This document shows positions 10,755 to 23,600 of a stretch of 64,000 nucleotides of DNA, one piece after another (position 1 is the stretch's first letter; the number at the start of each line of letters is the position of its first letter). This DNA is from Eleusine coracana subsp. coracana (taxonomy: Eukaryota; Streptophyta; Magnoliopsida; Poales; Poaceae): NCBI GenBank assembly GCA_032690845.1, contig CM064427.1:12287501-12351500 (forward strand), written 5' to 3'. Made by a program: the position numbers and the translations under genes. The notes under the pieces are model-generated. The model searched no databases. It was not told the DNA's origin and saw nothing but the letters and a program-made list of their open reading frames with translations.

Positions 10755-12881
10755 GTTGCCTCTTGCGAATTGGAAGGTGGTTTGAGTAGTATGAGAAAAG
10801 ATCATGAGATGTTTTGAAGTGAGCATACATCACAGCTTCGGCACGGACTGCACGGTGCAAGCATGATGGTCTGAAGTTGCCTGCTGCCTCTGTTATGTTG
10901 GTCCTAGTTTAATTGCCGAGTTGAACCACGTAACAGGTCACAAGAGTCTCCGTTGCCTCTCTAAATTTCTTTGGGTGTCCTTATCAGTTCGAAAATTTTG
11001 AAAAGAAAATATTTAACACAGTTCAGACGTTATTTCTGAAACAGAGTATATCTAAAGGAACGGTGTGTTGTGTTTGTGTGATTAGATTACCTACCTACTA
11101 CCCTAGTAACAGTAGCTTCCAATCCTGATAGATAGTTTTGGAGATGTTTTACTATATAAAATTTTAGACAATTCGATAATCTAAAATCAAAATTATTGAC
11201 CAATATTTTACAATTTGAGGATAATATCGAAAAAATTAGAGTAACAGATTTATAATATTTAACTTCGTATTTTTTATTTTTGATTATAGTAAAATAGAAT
11301 TGCTAATCCAATCAATAACTGATATTTTTATATTTTTGAAGATAATGGATTTATAGAGGATAATAAAATTGAATTGCTAATCTGATTAATAACTAATATT
11401 TTGTATTTGTAAAGATGAGATGACATGTAATGATATGGTAGCTAGAGTTAGGACTCTATCCTAGAAAGAAATATTAATTAATCGTGCAACTGCAAACACA
11501 ACATACCAGTATTTTGAACTGTAAAATTCCTCTTTTCGAAAAGATTTTGTGACCTTTTGCAAATTTTGCATACCGCGATATGGCTTCAAAGTCTTTTGTC
11601 TCTGGATGCTACCAGGACCCGAGAGTAGAGGGAACCTGTCAGGAAGCGTTCTGAGGCTGATGGCTTCCGGATGCTCCAGGTTACCTAACGTCCAGCTGAT
11701 TCGCTCTGGATTATTGTGATTTGGGAAAGCTTGATGCAGACTAATTCAAAAATATCTTCGGTCGAGCTTTATCGTTCGAATTTCAAAAGTACGGACGCCG
11801 TACATGCATGTTGTCGGCTATGACATGTGAACCGATTAAAATATCTCGACTACTGTTCCACAGGACGGAAACAAAAGTCAAGAAACTTTATACGTCGATC
11901 CAATGAACATAAATCCGTTCATGAGCAGCCAACAACATTTGTCCTTCTCTGGCACATGAACCTCCAATGCTTCTCTGAACAAAGTCTACAGTAGTACGGA
12001 GTAGCTATGAAATTCGAACGATGGTGCCGTGCTTGACTGGCGAGGTGGTTGGGTGATGTGAGTATTCAGTGCAGTCTTTGTTTGGTCCCAAACTGTATTT
12101 ATTGGGCAACTGAATTTGGACAGCGCACAACTTTTTTGACCTCCGTGTTTCATCATGTCCGCTCGTGATGCTTTGTGTCTGAAGTCGGCCGTTCTATTGT
12201 AGAAATCGTGGGTTTTTCTATGTAAATTTTACAGTTCCTTCCATACTGCATTGTAATTTTCGTTATTTGTACAAATGACTTAGTAGGTATGGACGGACAA
12301 ATACTGTTTCTGCAAAAAGAAAGTTAGATTTCTTTCTTTTTTTGGGGAAAAAAAGAACAGTTTCTCACCTCTGCGAGTCCTACTACGTTGTTCCGTCTTG
12401 TACGCTGAGATATAAATTATATTTGTATTAATTACTATGTGCTTATAATGGCGATATACATCTCTACATAATCAACCTTTTGTTAGAAAAACATGAGAAA
12501 TGGTATGGGTGGTCGGTCCAACTCGCTGTGACATAGTTCGATTATTCAAAGCGTTCTGTTCTTGTTCCTCAACTACGTGGCGTGCAGGTGAGGCCACGCT
12601 ATCAAATATGATGTAAGGCCACACCTATTCTCCGGATGTGAGAATATATTTGACTGTGTCAGAGAACGTATCAAACCCCGATTGTTTGAGGTACAAAGAA
12701 CATCGTCTAGTTTTCAACCGAGTTCCATCTATTAAATGGCCAGGTTTTTTACAGTAAAACTCCTCATTAAACATGCCGTGATCAAATTACAGGTAAATCT
12801 TATATTTATACTTGAATCTAAGAACTAATACAATAAGGAGGCAGATGTCATGCGACTTAGCGAGCGAGTACACACATTATG
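10755..12881. other. Intergenic region between the two receptor-kinase genes
   Basis: About 2.1 kb without a recognisable gene. It holds the promoter side of the pseudogene and the 3' flank of the intact gene. Most of 11130-11450 is strongly AT-rich. It contains a local duplication: a ~53-bp segment with GAATTGCTAAT at about 11291-11344 is repeated at about 11365-11418, giving a period of 74 bp. No terminal inverted repeats or coding frame were found. Confidence 0.5.
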
Positions 12882-14906
12882 TTAGTCTGAAAGGCCGAAA
12901 GTTGTGCTGTTATTGCTTGGCTTGGACGACGGATACGGCTGAATGTAGGAGTCGAACCCATCGTTCTGCGTCAGTGTAAGCATGTGAAAGCTCATATTGA
13001 TGGGCATCATCTGCGGCAGCGGCACCTCTTTCCTCAGGTACTCCATCACTTGCCGCATGTTGGGCCTCGCATTGACAAACGGATGCGAGCACGTGAGACC
13101 TAACTCAAGCACCAGGCACACCTCACTGACATTGTAGTCGCCATGGAGGTTGGCATCGACCGTATCAACAAGTGATCCTTCACGCCAGTGCTCCAGCACC
13201 CAGTCAACCAGCACAACATGGTTGCTATTCTCGTCTTGGAAAATAGGCCTTCGCCCGCAGACGACCTCAAGGATGAATGTCCCGAAGGCGAAAACATCAG
13301 TAAGTGGGGTTGCCTTGCTCGTTCGCCCAAGCTCTGGGGCAAGGTATCCTATGGTACCAACCACATGAGTGCTTTCTGGGTCGGCGCCGTGATCATACAA
13401 CCTTGCGAGGCCGAAATCGCCTAGCTGTCCGTCCATCTCGCTGTTGAGGAGCACATTGCTTGCTTTGATGTCTCGGTGAATGACTACTTTCTCACACTCT
13501 TCGTGGAGGTAGAGCAAGGCAGATGCAATGTCCTTGATGATCTTGAACCTTTGAGACCAACTGAGAGTTGGCTTGTTGCCTTCACCGTACAAGTATTTGT
13601 CAAGGCTTCCGTTTGACATGTAGTCATACACCAGGAGAAGCTGGCCTTTTCTTCGGCAGTAACCGAGTAACCTCACAAGGTTTCGGTGCTGGAGCCGGCC
13701 TAGGCTGACAACCTCGGCGACAAACTCCTTCACGCCTTGGCTGGAGTTATGCGACACCTGCTTCACGGCAATCTCCAGACATGAAACAGGAAGCACTCCT
13801 TTGTATACTCTGCCGAACCCACCAGCACCAAGCAGGTTCTTGTTCTTGAATCCTTCAGTGGCACGATGCAAATCCTTGAACGGGAACCGGTGAGGGCCAA
13901 ACTCGACCTCCCAATCTTCCCTCAGCTCGATGTATCTCCGTCGGCGGCGTACCAGTAGAAGGATGGCCATGCCGAGCATGAACACGAAAGCTGCTGATGC
14001 TATTGGGAGGACAATTTCTAGGACCTTTGACCGAGGCTTCGGTCCCTCACGGGGCAACATTGGCAGCTTGGCGATGTCGATCTCCGGAGCCGGGCCATCC
14101 ATGGCAAAGCTCCAGCCAAGCACGTAGTGCCGCGAGTTGAACGAGCCTGTTGCCGATGAGAAGCCGACGTACGCCGTGTCAGTGATCACCGACGACAGGT
14201 TGTAGGTGGCCGAGATCAGTGGCTTGGTAGGTTTTGCCATGCCGAGAGGAGCCAAGGTCACGTTGATCCGGTTGTTGGTAGCGGTGTAGTCGACCCACAC
14301 TTGCATCGCTTCGTGGCTGATCAGCGACAGGTTCTTGAAGCCGCTGCCATCATCGGCGTAGTAACCGGCATCGCTGGTTCGCAGGGAGATGAGGCTGTTG
14401 ATATCCACGCCGACGTGGTTGTCGTTGATGTCGCGGAACTCGTCCTGCTGCAACGTGTCGAGCTCCACCGCGAAGATGTGGTTGCGCTCGTCGCCGTTGC
14501 TCGAGACGTTGACGAGGCCCAGGTACTGGCTGGCCAGCGCGGTCGTGAAGTTGGTTGTGGGCGACACGAGGAAGACGATGCCGTGGGCGCTGATGTCCGG
14601 GTAAGCAGAGAGGATGCCGAACACGAAGGAGGCCGAGAAGGATCTCACCTCCCCCAACTTGCTGCCGCCACCGCCACGGAAGCGGAGCGGCTCTGGGTGG
14701 AAGGCGTGGCCTTTGAGCTGGAGCGTGCCGTTGGTCAGCTCGAGGAGGCCGGCTGAAGTGACCGTGGCCGTTCCGTCGACGGTGAGGTTCGTGCTAGCGA
14801 AGCCGGAGTAGATGAACTGGTCGTCGCTGGATACGGTGGCGAGTACTAGCGCTTCGACAAGGCCGAGTAAGAGGAAGCTGATGGTGATGAGCTTCAGGTT
14901 AGGCAT
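12882..14906 (-). CDS. L-type lectin-domain containing receptor-like kinase (LecRK), intact
   Basis: An intronless plasma-membrane receptor kinase of 674 residues from the ATG at 14906. An in-frame ATG at 14966 would add 20 residues, but the internal start gives a proper signal peptide (MPNLKLITISFLLLGLVEA). Residues ~29-270 form the legume-lectin ectodomain, with metal-site motifs FAVELDT (E148, D150) and NHVGVDIN (N163). A Pro-rich stalk leads to a membrane segment at ~295-319, followed by RRRRR. The kinase spans ~356-630: glycine loop GAGGFGRVYKG, Lys382 in EIAVKQV, VIHRDIKASNVLL (His477-Asp479), DFG at 497-499 and GTIGYLAPE. All catalytic residues are present and HRD has the Arg of RD kinases. 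Length and order match the LecRK family, whose members sense extracellular signals in immunity, salt or pollen contexts. The ligand here is unknown. It is paired head-to-tail with the pseudogene 2.1 kb downstream, so it arose by tandem duplication. Confidence 0.95.
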   Translation of the reverse strand: MPNLKLITISFLLLGLVEALVLATVSSDDQFIYSGFASTNLTVDGTATVTSAGLLELTNGTLQLKGHAFHPEPLRFRGGGGSKLGEVRSFSASFVFGILSAYPDISAHGIVFLVSPTTNFTTALASQYLGLVNVSSNGDERNHIFAVELDTLQQDEFRDINDNHVGVDINSLISLRTSDAGYYADDGSGFKNLSLISHEAMQVWVDYTATNNRINVTLAPLGMAKPTKPLISATYNLSSVITDTAYVGFSSATGSFNSRHYVLGWSFAMDGPAPEIDIAKLPMLPREGPKPRSKVLEIVLPIASAAFVFMLGMAILLLVRRRRRYIELREDWEVEFGPHRFPFKDLHRATEGFKNKNLLGAGGFGRVYKGVLPVSCLEIAVKQVSHNSSQGVKEFVAEVVSLGRLQHRNLVRLLGYCRRKGQLLLVYDYMSNGSLDKYLYGEGNKPTLSWSQRFKIIKDIASALLYLHEECEKVVIHRDIKASNVLLNSEMDGQLGDFGLARLYDHGADPESTHVVGTIGYLAPELGRTSKATPLTDVFAFGTFILEVVCGRRPIFQDENSNHVVLVDWVLEHWREGSLVDTVDANLHGDYNVSEVCLVLELGLTCSHPFVNARPNMRQVMEYLRKEVPLPQMMPINMSFHMLTLTQNDGFDSYIQPYPSSKPSNNSTTFGLSD

Positions 14907-15179
14907 GGCTGTTTGTTGGCCGGTCATCACTTTGCTTCCTCGAAGCTTAGCTACAACAGAGGGCAAAGTGATAAGTTTGTCGATTGCTTTTTGTGCGTTG
15001 CGCGCTGTCGAACTGTAGTAGTCGCTGTCCGCGTGTTAAACCTGGCTTAACTCCATGCGTTGAATAATACTTTCCTTAAAAAGTGTGTGGACAGAAAACG
15101 AAAAAAGTAATGGTGACTTTTCGACTGACCAAACAGATATATATGAACATATCACCGAGATATTTATCCAGGGATATTT

Positions 15180-15420
15180 CAGTACCACAAAATGAGTTTG
15201 GAGCGGTGGCAGCCTAAAGGGCCACCGCTACAGGGGCTAGGGAGCCTACCGTGGTTTGAGGCGTCGCTAAAAACACACCAGTAGTGGTGGTTGACATTGT
15301 CAACCGTCGCTATAAACGGTCTATATTTATAGCGGTGGTTGACAATGTCAGCCGTGGCAACTAAGAGAGTTATAGCGATGATTGATAATGCCAACCGCCA
15401 CTATAAATGCCTGACCCATA
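15180..15420. repeat. CACTA left terminus with subterminal palindromes
   Basis: Repeated copies of an imperfect palindrome around TGACATTGTCAACCG occur at about 15280-15310, 15330-15360 and 15375-15405, mixed with AGCGGTGG/CCACCGCT pairs at 15210-15235. In CACTA elements such clusters bind the element's own TnpA-like protein. The binding role is by family analogy. Confidence 0.65.
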
Positions 15421-15623
15421 TAAGCGCGTTCGGACAGCTCCCTTGTTTCACTCGAACAGTGGCGGTACAAAATTTTTGATAAATCATGAAAATCAAGAGA
15501 GAAAGGTTTTGAGTTCATTTTTTTGCAGAAATTTGCTCCCTGAGTTAAGGGGAACTCATTCTATTATTTTTTGTGCTATTATTTTTAAAATCAAGTTGAA
15601 TTTTGCATTTAAAATTTGTTAGG

Positions 15624-18323
15624 TGTGACACCCCAGGTATCACTTTAGCATACTAGGAAGTTAAGAGAGATAAATCAAAAATAAATAACAAACTAAAAAC
15701 TTAAATTTTAAATTTATTTGAATTTGGTTCAAATATGACTTGTACTGGAAGTTTCAATTTTCTAATATGAGATACCAATGAAATTTCAGAACTTTGATCC
15801 ATGACTAAAATAAGAATTTTTGAGAATTTTTAGTGATTTTATCTCATAGGTAACTAGATAAAATAAATGAAACAAAGCTCATAAGCAGGGTTACTGTAGA
15901 CATTTAAATTTTATAAGAAACTACTGAACCAGATCATGCCCATAATTGATATACAATTGTTATGAACACCATAAAATTTTGGATTGATTTAATAAAGTGA
16001 AAAATCATTACTTTTGAAAATTTTTATCAATAATCATTTTTCTGAGCAGATTTTAGCCTTATCAGCTAATCAGATTTGAAATTTAATAACTCCTACATAA
16101 TTTTACTTTAAAAAATAAATCATAAAGTTTTAGTTTCTTAAAACCTTGATCTTCATAGATGTGAAACCCGTTTTGAATTTGGATCTAATGTGGTGCCCCG
16201 AATGAAATTTGCAAACTGCTTAAATGTTAAGCAATTTTAGTTTCCGTGATCATTTAACCCATTTAAAAATTTTATCTCTCTCAGATCACGACATTCCTTG
16301 AACTACATTATTCATGGTTTTATTGTAAAACTATTCCTCTTCATGTATGCCCCGCCCCTCTCACTTTTGATATTGTTTGGTGCCTCAATTTGATTTTCAA
16401 ATTACCCAAATTTTCAACTTAGCCAGACATAAAAATCTTCTAAGCCTCCTTGATCAATTAGCCCTTTTCAAAATTAAATATCTTATAGATCTGACCATAA
16501 ATTTACTGCATGTCTCTGCCATCATATTACCCTCACTTTGATCTAGAGGATGGTATAATTTGTTTCCTTCCAAAAATTCGTTTGATGCTTGAAGTAGTGG
16601 CCAGAAAGTGCTTGGCTGTGCTATTTCTAAAGCGGTTTGAAAGCCTATGGGACCCACCTGCCATATACTCCAAAGAAACACAACCCAGCTGCCGCCGCCT
16701 CTGCCGAGCCGACGTTTGCCGCGTGGACGCCGGCGTGCGGGCAGCCGCACCCTGGTCCGGATCGACGCCCCCACACCGAGGACTCTGCACCCCCCGGGAC
16801 GCTCCCGAGCCATCTCCTTCCCGCTCTCTCTCGCCATTCTTCTCTCTGTTCTAGCAGGCGAGCTCCTTGGCGCAGCGAGCGTGAGCTCGAGCTCGCAGCG
16901 TCCCCTACTGTCTCCCACGCCGCCCAGCCCCGTCCGCAGCTTTGTCGGGACCCCTCCTTCCTCCCTGCGCACCGGCCCCTCCTTCTCCCTCGCCGAGCTG
17001 CATGGAATCGACGTTTCTTCCCCACGCCCGGCCATCTGACCTGCCCCCCCTTCAGCGCTGATTCCTCCTCTCTGGTGAGCTAAACCCTCGATTCCTTGGG
17101 CTTGCACCTCCCTAGAATCATTGCGCATCCGTTTAGCATGTTCCGGGATCGACTCCGCAACTCGCTCTGGCTGCAGGTCCGGTTTTCCTTGCCGCCAGAG
17201 TGCTGGACGCCATGGCCATGGACCTCAGGTCGATCCCCTGCATCAGGGGCTCTCTGGGCCGAATTTGGCCCCGATCTGCTGACCCAAGCATATTTTTCTC
17301 TTATTTAAATCTGTGCAGAAAATTGTTGTTAATTTTAAAACTTGACACAGAATAAAATATTTGGAGTTTGAGTCCAAAATAAATTTTGTTGGGTTCTTAT
17401 GGTAATGTACTAATATACTAAAATGCTAAAATCACATGCATGAAATAGTTTTTTAAGATCTAAAATCATTAGATAAAACACCTATAAATTCATATATGGG
17501 TCCTTATAATTGATAAATTCATGAAACTTGGCATTTGGGTCTCTATTGTAATTCCAGAACTCCCCACAAAATATCATATTTTAATTTCATTTATTTATAC
17601 CAGAATTACTTATTTAACATTTAAGCTAAATTATATTATTAAAAAAAAATAATTTGCTCATTACCTGTCAATGCCAATTGGTCTAAACAAATCACCCCTA
17701 GTATGTTCTAACTATAGTAAATTGCTCATAGTCATATGTCTCAAAGAACAATGTTAATTAATTTATGAATGAAATTTTGATTAAATAGGAGATTAAGCCC
17801 TTAGCTAATTAACTCATTGACTAATCTTCTTCTTGAGAGAATTACTCTAGGAAAGCATTCTCCTGGTGTTCTTCTATATTTAAGGTTTTTTACTAAATTA
17901 TGTTAGCCAGTATTGTTTGCATCTCACTCATAATTCATATGCATGACTTGTTTAAATAGGCAAAAGTAAATGAAGAAAATAGGCAAAAGTAAATTAACCC
18001 ACTTTCTAATCGTCATGATGAGTTTTATCTCACTAAGTACATGGTCACCTTTCTTTTAAATAACCTCATACTCATATTGTTATATTGCACACTAACATAA
18101 TTAAATTCCATCATGCATGTTGACTTAAGATCTATAAAGGAATTCAATTGCATGTTTTCATTCTCCTAAGCTCCATAATCAAAATAGTTACGCCCTGATG
18201 ATCACCATAGCACTTTGCTAGAAGGATTTATTTACTATGTTATGATGCCATATTCCTTATATTGCTTAAGTTGCTCGCATCATCGTCGGTTACAATGTAT
18301 ACCCAATCTCACATGTCAAGGAA

Positions 18324-18384
<61 letters not shown>

Positions 18385-19962
18385 TAATTTAACATGTAAT
18401 GGTGAAACTAAATATCTACTCGCATGCATCATGTCATTGCATCCATTTATTAAGGAAGTTTCACGAATCTCCTTATCACATTCTTGACTTGCATAGTGCA
18501 TCATCTTACTTGGAAACGAGCTGGTAACGAAGACAAAGAGATTGGTGCTGCAGAGATAGATGATAGATTGGCTACGAGTTTGTGTATGCTAATATTGCTT
18601 GGAATCAAGACAAGCCCTAGTGCACTCCTATGTTTTAAAACTTTTATTTTATATCACATGTATGCGTGTCATGTATTATGCATTACGTGTAGGAAATGAT
18701 TGAAACTCTAGTTACATGTAGGAAAGACACATACTATGGGTCTGAGTATACTTGTTCAACCATTCGTTAGAATTTTCTATGCTTAATATGGAGTCATCGA
18801 TAGGAAAATTGAGTGGTATGGAGACTACTCGATATAGGATGGTTTGGGGATTTATCACTTGTACTCTCACATGACAATGATGGATTAATTTGAGACCGAA
18901 CGGGGAAGTGCATATGTAGGTTGAGGTGACAAGGTTGGACCTTGTTTGCCATAGCCCCGTTTATGTCGATTAAGAACCCCCTTCGAGTATGGACCCGTGA
19001 CCAAGTTTGAATAGTATCAAGTGCATGCTAGTGATATGGGCACTAGTAAACCGATGTAGCTTGATTATCATAGTAGTTCGATGGTCCCTCATCGCTCTTT
19101 GGGAACGATCATAAGTGCATGGTGGCATTTGGGTGGTATGAGTGGTGGAAGGGTGCATGGTCTAACCACGGATATCGGGTATCGCATGGAGGACATGTAC
19201 CCGGGAGCGCGTGAAACCATGCCGACTCTATGGTGATCTCGCGAAAGGTTGTCGTACGTGACTCTGGGAGTGTGCGTACGCTGTGTATTTGGGTTTCTCC
19301 TACAGGATGTAAATCGATTCGAGTCGTCGTTCCTCGCAGTTATTGAGTACCACTTGTGAGATCACTGCCACCTCGAATTACAAAGTGAATGATGATGATG
19401 ATGATGATGATGATATTGTATTTCTATAAATTATATTGCAACCATGTTTGTTATAGTATAGCTGCACAATACTTAATTTATGCAAAAACCCTATTAACTT
19501 GACTAAAACCTAAAAATAAGGATCAATTATTAGTGCTATTTTTTTTTTGCAATCATTCCAACAACCTTTGGTCAGCCCCCTGCATACTAGATGTCGGTCT
19601 TAGCGTGCCATTTTGACGGGTAAGTCTTACTGAGTATTAGTTGCTCAGGGCTCTGCTCTATGTTGTTTTGTGCAGGTGCTATGCTTGATAATGAGGCACG
19701 TCTATGGGTTTGATGTGCTTCATGATAGGATTCTAATGTGAGATATATTGGTTCCGCTATTTATGTTACTAAGTTTTAAACTTGTCCACCTACTCAAATC
19801 TGAATCAAAGATGTAATAATTAAATTGTAACATTGCACACTATTCTTTTATGCTCATATGTGTGTACTATTGGACTCTTGCTTCGTCAAGGTGTCACCCG
19901 ATGTTCGATCCTTTGACTACCCCCTCATTCGTGGGGTGGGGATCTATTTCCATCACTACACA
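15624..19962 (+). mobile_element. Diverged solo LTR (copy 4) inside the CACTA element
   Basis: This begins TGTGACACCCCAGGTATCAC and ends near ATCACTACACA. It follows the same order of motifs as the solo LTR at 2973-6609: an AT-rich start, a GC-rich block at 16630-17300, the sentence-like match CAGGATGTAAATCGATTCGA at about 19308, then GTAAGTCTTACTGAGTATTAG near the end. Divergence is much greater than among copies 1-3, so it is an older or separate subfamily. I found no target-site duplication, so the ends are approximate and recombination or decay is possible. It separates the CACTA left terminus from the transposase gene. Confidence 0.65.
18326..18379. repeat. (AT)27 microsatellite
   Basis: An uninterrupted AT dinucleotide run of 54 bases within the copy-4 LTR. 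A shorter AT run lies at about 20177-20197, and a GAT trinucleotide run at about 19390-19415. Confidence 0.95.
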
Positions 19963-20278
19963 AAAAAATTATTATATCTAGCCTCTTTTATATCAATGGC
20001 AATCTAGATCTAGTTTGGTTACTAGAAGAGAGAGAGGGATATTTATTTTTATTATTTGGACAAGAGGGATATTCATTTTTATTATTTTTAATAAAAATTA
20101 AATATTATATAGAATAATTTGATGTTTGTTTCATTTTAGCTTGCATAATATTTCTCGCTTTATGTAATTTTTTTCAATATATATATATATATATATAATG
20201 AATGTTTAATATTTTTGTGACACATAATTAATGAATTAATTTGAACATTGTTTTGGTTCACGTTCAAGGTCGTTCGTG

Positions 20279-23200
20279 ATGGATAGATCTTGGATGTACG
20301 AGGCACCAAGACCGGGTCTAATATTTTTACGCGAAGTCTCCAAATCCATCAAAGGGGCCGCACAACATGCTCGACATGAATAGACGACTGATGTATATTG
20401 TCCATATTTTGATTGCAAGAATCAGAAGTTGTGGAATGATATAGAAGTAATCAAGTCACACTTGATGCGGAGGGGTTTTGTTGAGGGGTACACGAGATAG
20501 ACAAAACATGATGAGAACAGTGTGGTCGATATGGAATTTGATGAGCATATTGAAGTTGAAGTCAAGGCTGTCAATTCGCCTGGTCCAGATGCGACGGAAT
20601 CGCCTGGTGAAGTTGATTTTGATGTTGAGTTGTTATGTCATATTGAGCAGTAGGTGTTGATCAATGCTAGTACAACTAAAGGGCTTGATAATTTTCATAA
20701 AATAGAGAAGGCATCAAAGGGTCCATTATATGATGAATCTAAAGGATGTGCTAAAGAGTTCATCGTGTTGCGTACTGTACTTGAGCTGATGAAGCTGAAG
20801 GCCATGCATGGCTGGTCGGATGCTAGTTTCACGGATTTGTTGGAATTTATTTCCCCACTTTCGTTGGGCGTGCAAAAAATTCACGCGTGTCCAAATCATT
20901 GCATATTGTATCGAAAGGAGCATTAGGATCTTGTGAGATGCCCAAGGTGCAAACGCAGTCATTACAAGAGGAACAATGATTATGACACCAATGGTGGCAT
21001 GAAGAAGACAACTAAGGGGAGAAAGAAGAAAAGAAGTTCTATGGTCGATGACAGTGATGATAGTAAGGTTCCTGCCTTAGTCATGGGGTACTTACCATGG
21101 TCGATCGCATCAGACGCTTGTTCGCCAACCTTAAGGATGCGACAATGATGACATGGCATGCACGTGAGGGTGACAGTAAGCTCAGGCATCCCGCGGATGG
21201 AACACAGTGGAAAAAGTTCATTGAGGATCATCGAGACTTCTCTAATGAGAAAAGGAACCTACGGTTTGCATTGAGTATAAATAGGATGAACATTCGGTCA
21301 AATGAGGAATCCACATAGCACTTGGCCAGTGATACTAGCAATGTACAACATTCCACCATGGTTATGCCATAAGCATAAGTACCTACTGCTGACCACTCTT
21401 ATATCTGGGCCCAAAGAACCTGGTAACGACATAGATGTGTTCTTAGTACCATTGTTGGAAGACCTGTAGAAACTATGGTTGGAGGGGGTTCGTATATGGG
21501 ATGAGTATCTAAGAGAGTACTTCACGCTCAGAGCAATTATTTTTTTGCACAATAAGTGATTCCCCGGCACTAAGGGCGCTATCAGGGCAGGTCAAAGGAA
21601 TGGCGGTATGTTTCGTATGCGTTGATGATACATCCCATGTGTACCTTTCAGCATCCCAGAAGGTAGTGTATATGCGAGACCATCGATTCTTACTAGCAAA
21701 ACATAGGTATCACGCGATGGCTAGATACTTTGATGGAAAAGTTGAGAACGACACAGAACCTCGACGTTGGACTGGCAGGGTCATGTTTGACCTCGTTAAA
21801 AACAACAATGTTGTTTTTCGAAAGCCGGTGAAGGGAGTCAAAAAGGCAAAAGGTCTCCGGCCATTTAAGAAGAAATCCATTTTCTTTGTATATTTCAATT
21901 ATTGGAAAGAATTGGAAGTGAATCATGGCTTCGACTGGATGCATATTGGGAAGGGTGTATTTGATAGTAGTAGCAGACTTATACTCGACTAACCTGGTAA
22001 GACAAAGGATGGACTCAACGCACGTAGAGATCGTGTAGTGATGGGAATAAGAGCAGAGCTCCATCCACAAGAAAGAGCAAATGGAAAGTACTTTCTCCCC
22101 ACCCCCCCCCCCCCCCCCGACAGCCTACACATTTATGATTGAGGAGAAAACATCATTCTGTAAGTGTCTCAGTGGGATTAAAGTACCAACAGGTTTCTCA
22201 TCGAATATTAAGAATCTTGTAAACATGGAAGAGTTAAAGATAAGTAGGTACAACACTCATGATTGCCACATAATGCTTTTGGTGTTTCTCCCTATTGCTA
22301 TTAGAGCTGTTAACTCACCATGGCTGAAGTTGGCTGTAACTCGCCTTAGCTACTTCTTTAACGCGGTATTGAAGAAGGTGATAATTGAAGACGAGTTAAA
22401 TGACCTACGGACCAACATGAAGGAAACAATGTGCATACTTGCGATGGTTTTCCCTCCATCCTTTTTCGATACGATGGAACACTTTATGATTCATATTGTT
22501 GACCAGATCTCTGCAATGGGCCCCATCTACATGCATCAGATGTTTCTATTTGAGAGGTTCATGTATGTATTGAAATGCTATATATGTAGTCATTCACATC
22601 CAACAGGCTCTATGATCAAGGGCTACACAACTGAGGAGATCATCGAATGTTGCAGATTACATTAATAATGGTACCAGATCAATTGGTCTCCCCGTGTCTT
22701 GTCATGAGGGTAGATTATCTGGAAAAGGAACCAAAGGACTTACATCGTTCGTCGACCGTGACTTCAAACAAGTGGACCAAGCACATTTCAACGTATTGCA
22801 ACAGACGCAGATTATGGGACCATACTTTGAGAAACATTTGTTAGAGCTCTACCAGAACAACATGGATGCGATAGATAAATGGATCATAGACGAGCACAAG
22901 CGCTCTTTCACATCATGGTTTAGCTCCCTAGACCTTCCAAGTGGCGAGTCCGTGGAAGAGAAAATGTTGAGAAAGTTAGCTAATCACCCGAGAAGAACCG
23001 TGGTTACCTTTCAGGCATACGACATCAATGGTTTTACCTTCTACACCCAACAGAAGGATAAGAAGAGCAAGTGTCAAAACAACGGTGTTCGAGTAGAAGC
23101 CATTGACGAAGAGGACTAGACAACCTCGTATTATGGGTCCATTGAGGAAATATGGGAGCTAGACTATGGTGCAAATTTACAGGTTCCCATATTTAGATGC

Positions 23201-23600
23201 AAATGGGTGAAGCACCATAATGGCATCGAGGTGGATGAATATGGTTTCACAATTGTTGATCTTAACAATGTTGGTCACAAAGATGAGCGTTGGATTCTTG
23301 CCAAGACTGTGGAACAGGTGTTTTATGTACTTGATCCAAAGGATGAGAAAAATACATTGTTGTTCCACGTAAACATAGAATCATTGTTCTAGATAAACAA
23401 AGAATCATTGTTCCAGGTAAACCAAGAATCGTTAGAGTGGAGAATGTGGAGGATCGAGATGACTACAATCAATATGACGAGGTGCCGTTTTTCATTGATC
23501 CAAAAAATTTTAAAGTCTTAGAAGCAAGTCTATCCTTTGCTGCTGGAATGCCCTACATGCGCACCGATCACTACCAAGGAAAAGTCGTTCAAGGCTAATT
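20279..23600 (+). pseudogene. CACTA TNP2-type transposase, decayed
   Basis: The main transposase of the CACTA element. The ATG at 20279 opens the typical N-terminus MDRSWMYEAPRPG, with CPYFDCKNQK and HLMRRGFVEGY matching the N-terminal zinc-finger-like domain. The TNP2 core starts at about 20690 (DNFHKIEKASKGPLYDESKG, KAMHGWSDASFTDLL). It continues through HACPNHCILYRKEH, RWTGR-type segments, WHAREGDSKLRHPADG and PPWLCHKHKYLLLT, up to 21590. The family's C-terminal part follows from 22130 (CLSGIKVPTGFSSNI, NTHDCHIMLLVFLPIAIR, CYICSHSHPTGSMIKGY). A DUF4216-like tail lies at 23110-23520 (IFRCKWVKHHNGIEVDEYGF). Several stops and frame changes and an internal deletion after FTDLLEF disable it. 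A run of 17 C at 22102-22118 sits in the frame. It probably cannot be translated as one protein. Confidence 0.88.

Noticed and set aside
14301..14756. 151-codon plus-strand frame
   Set aside because: Antisense shadow of the lectin domain of the intact receptor kinase; no independent motif.
19954..19970. CACTACACAAAAAA as CACTA left terminus
   Set aside because: It lacks the subterminal palindromes seen at the right end and at 15280-15410 and fits better as the end of the inserted LTR; kept only as an alternative.
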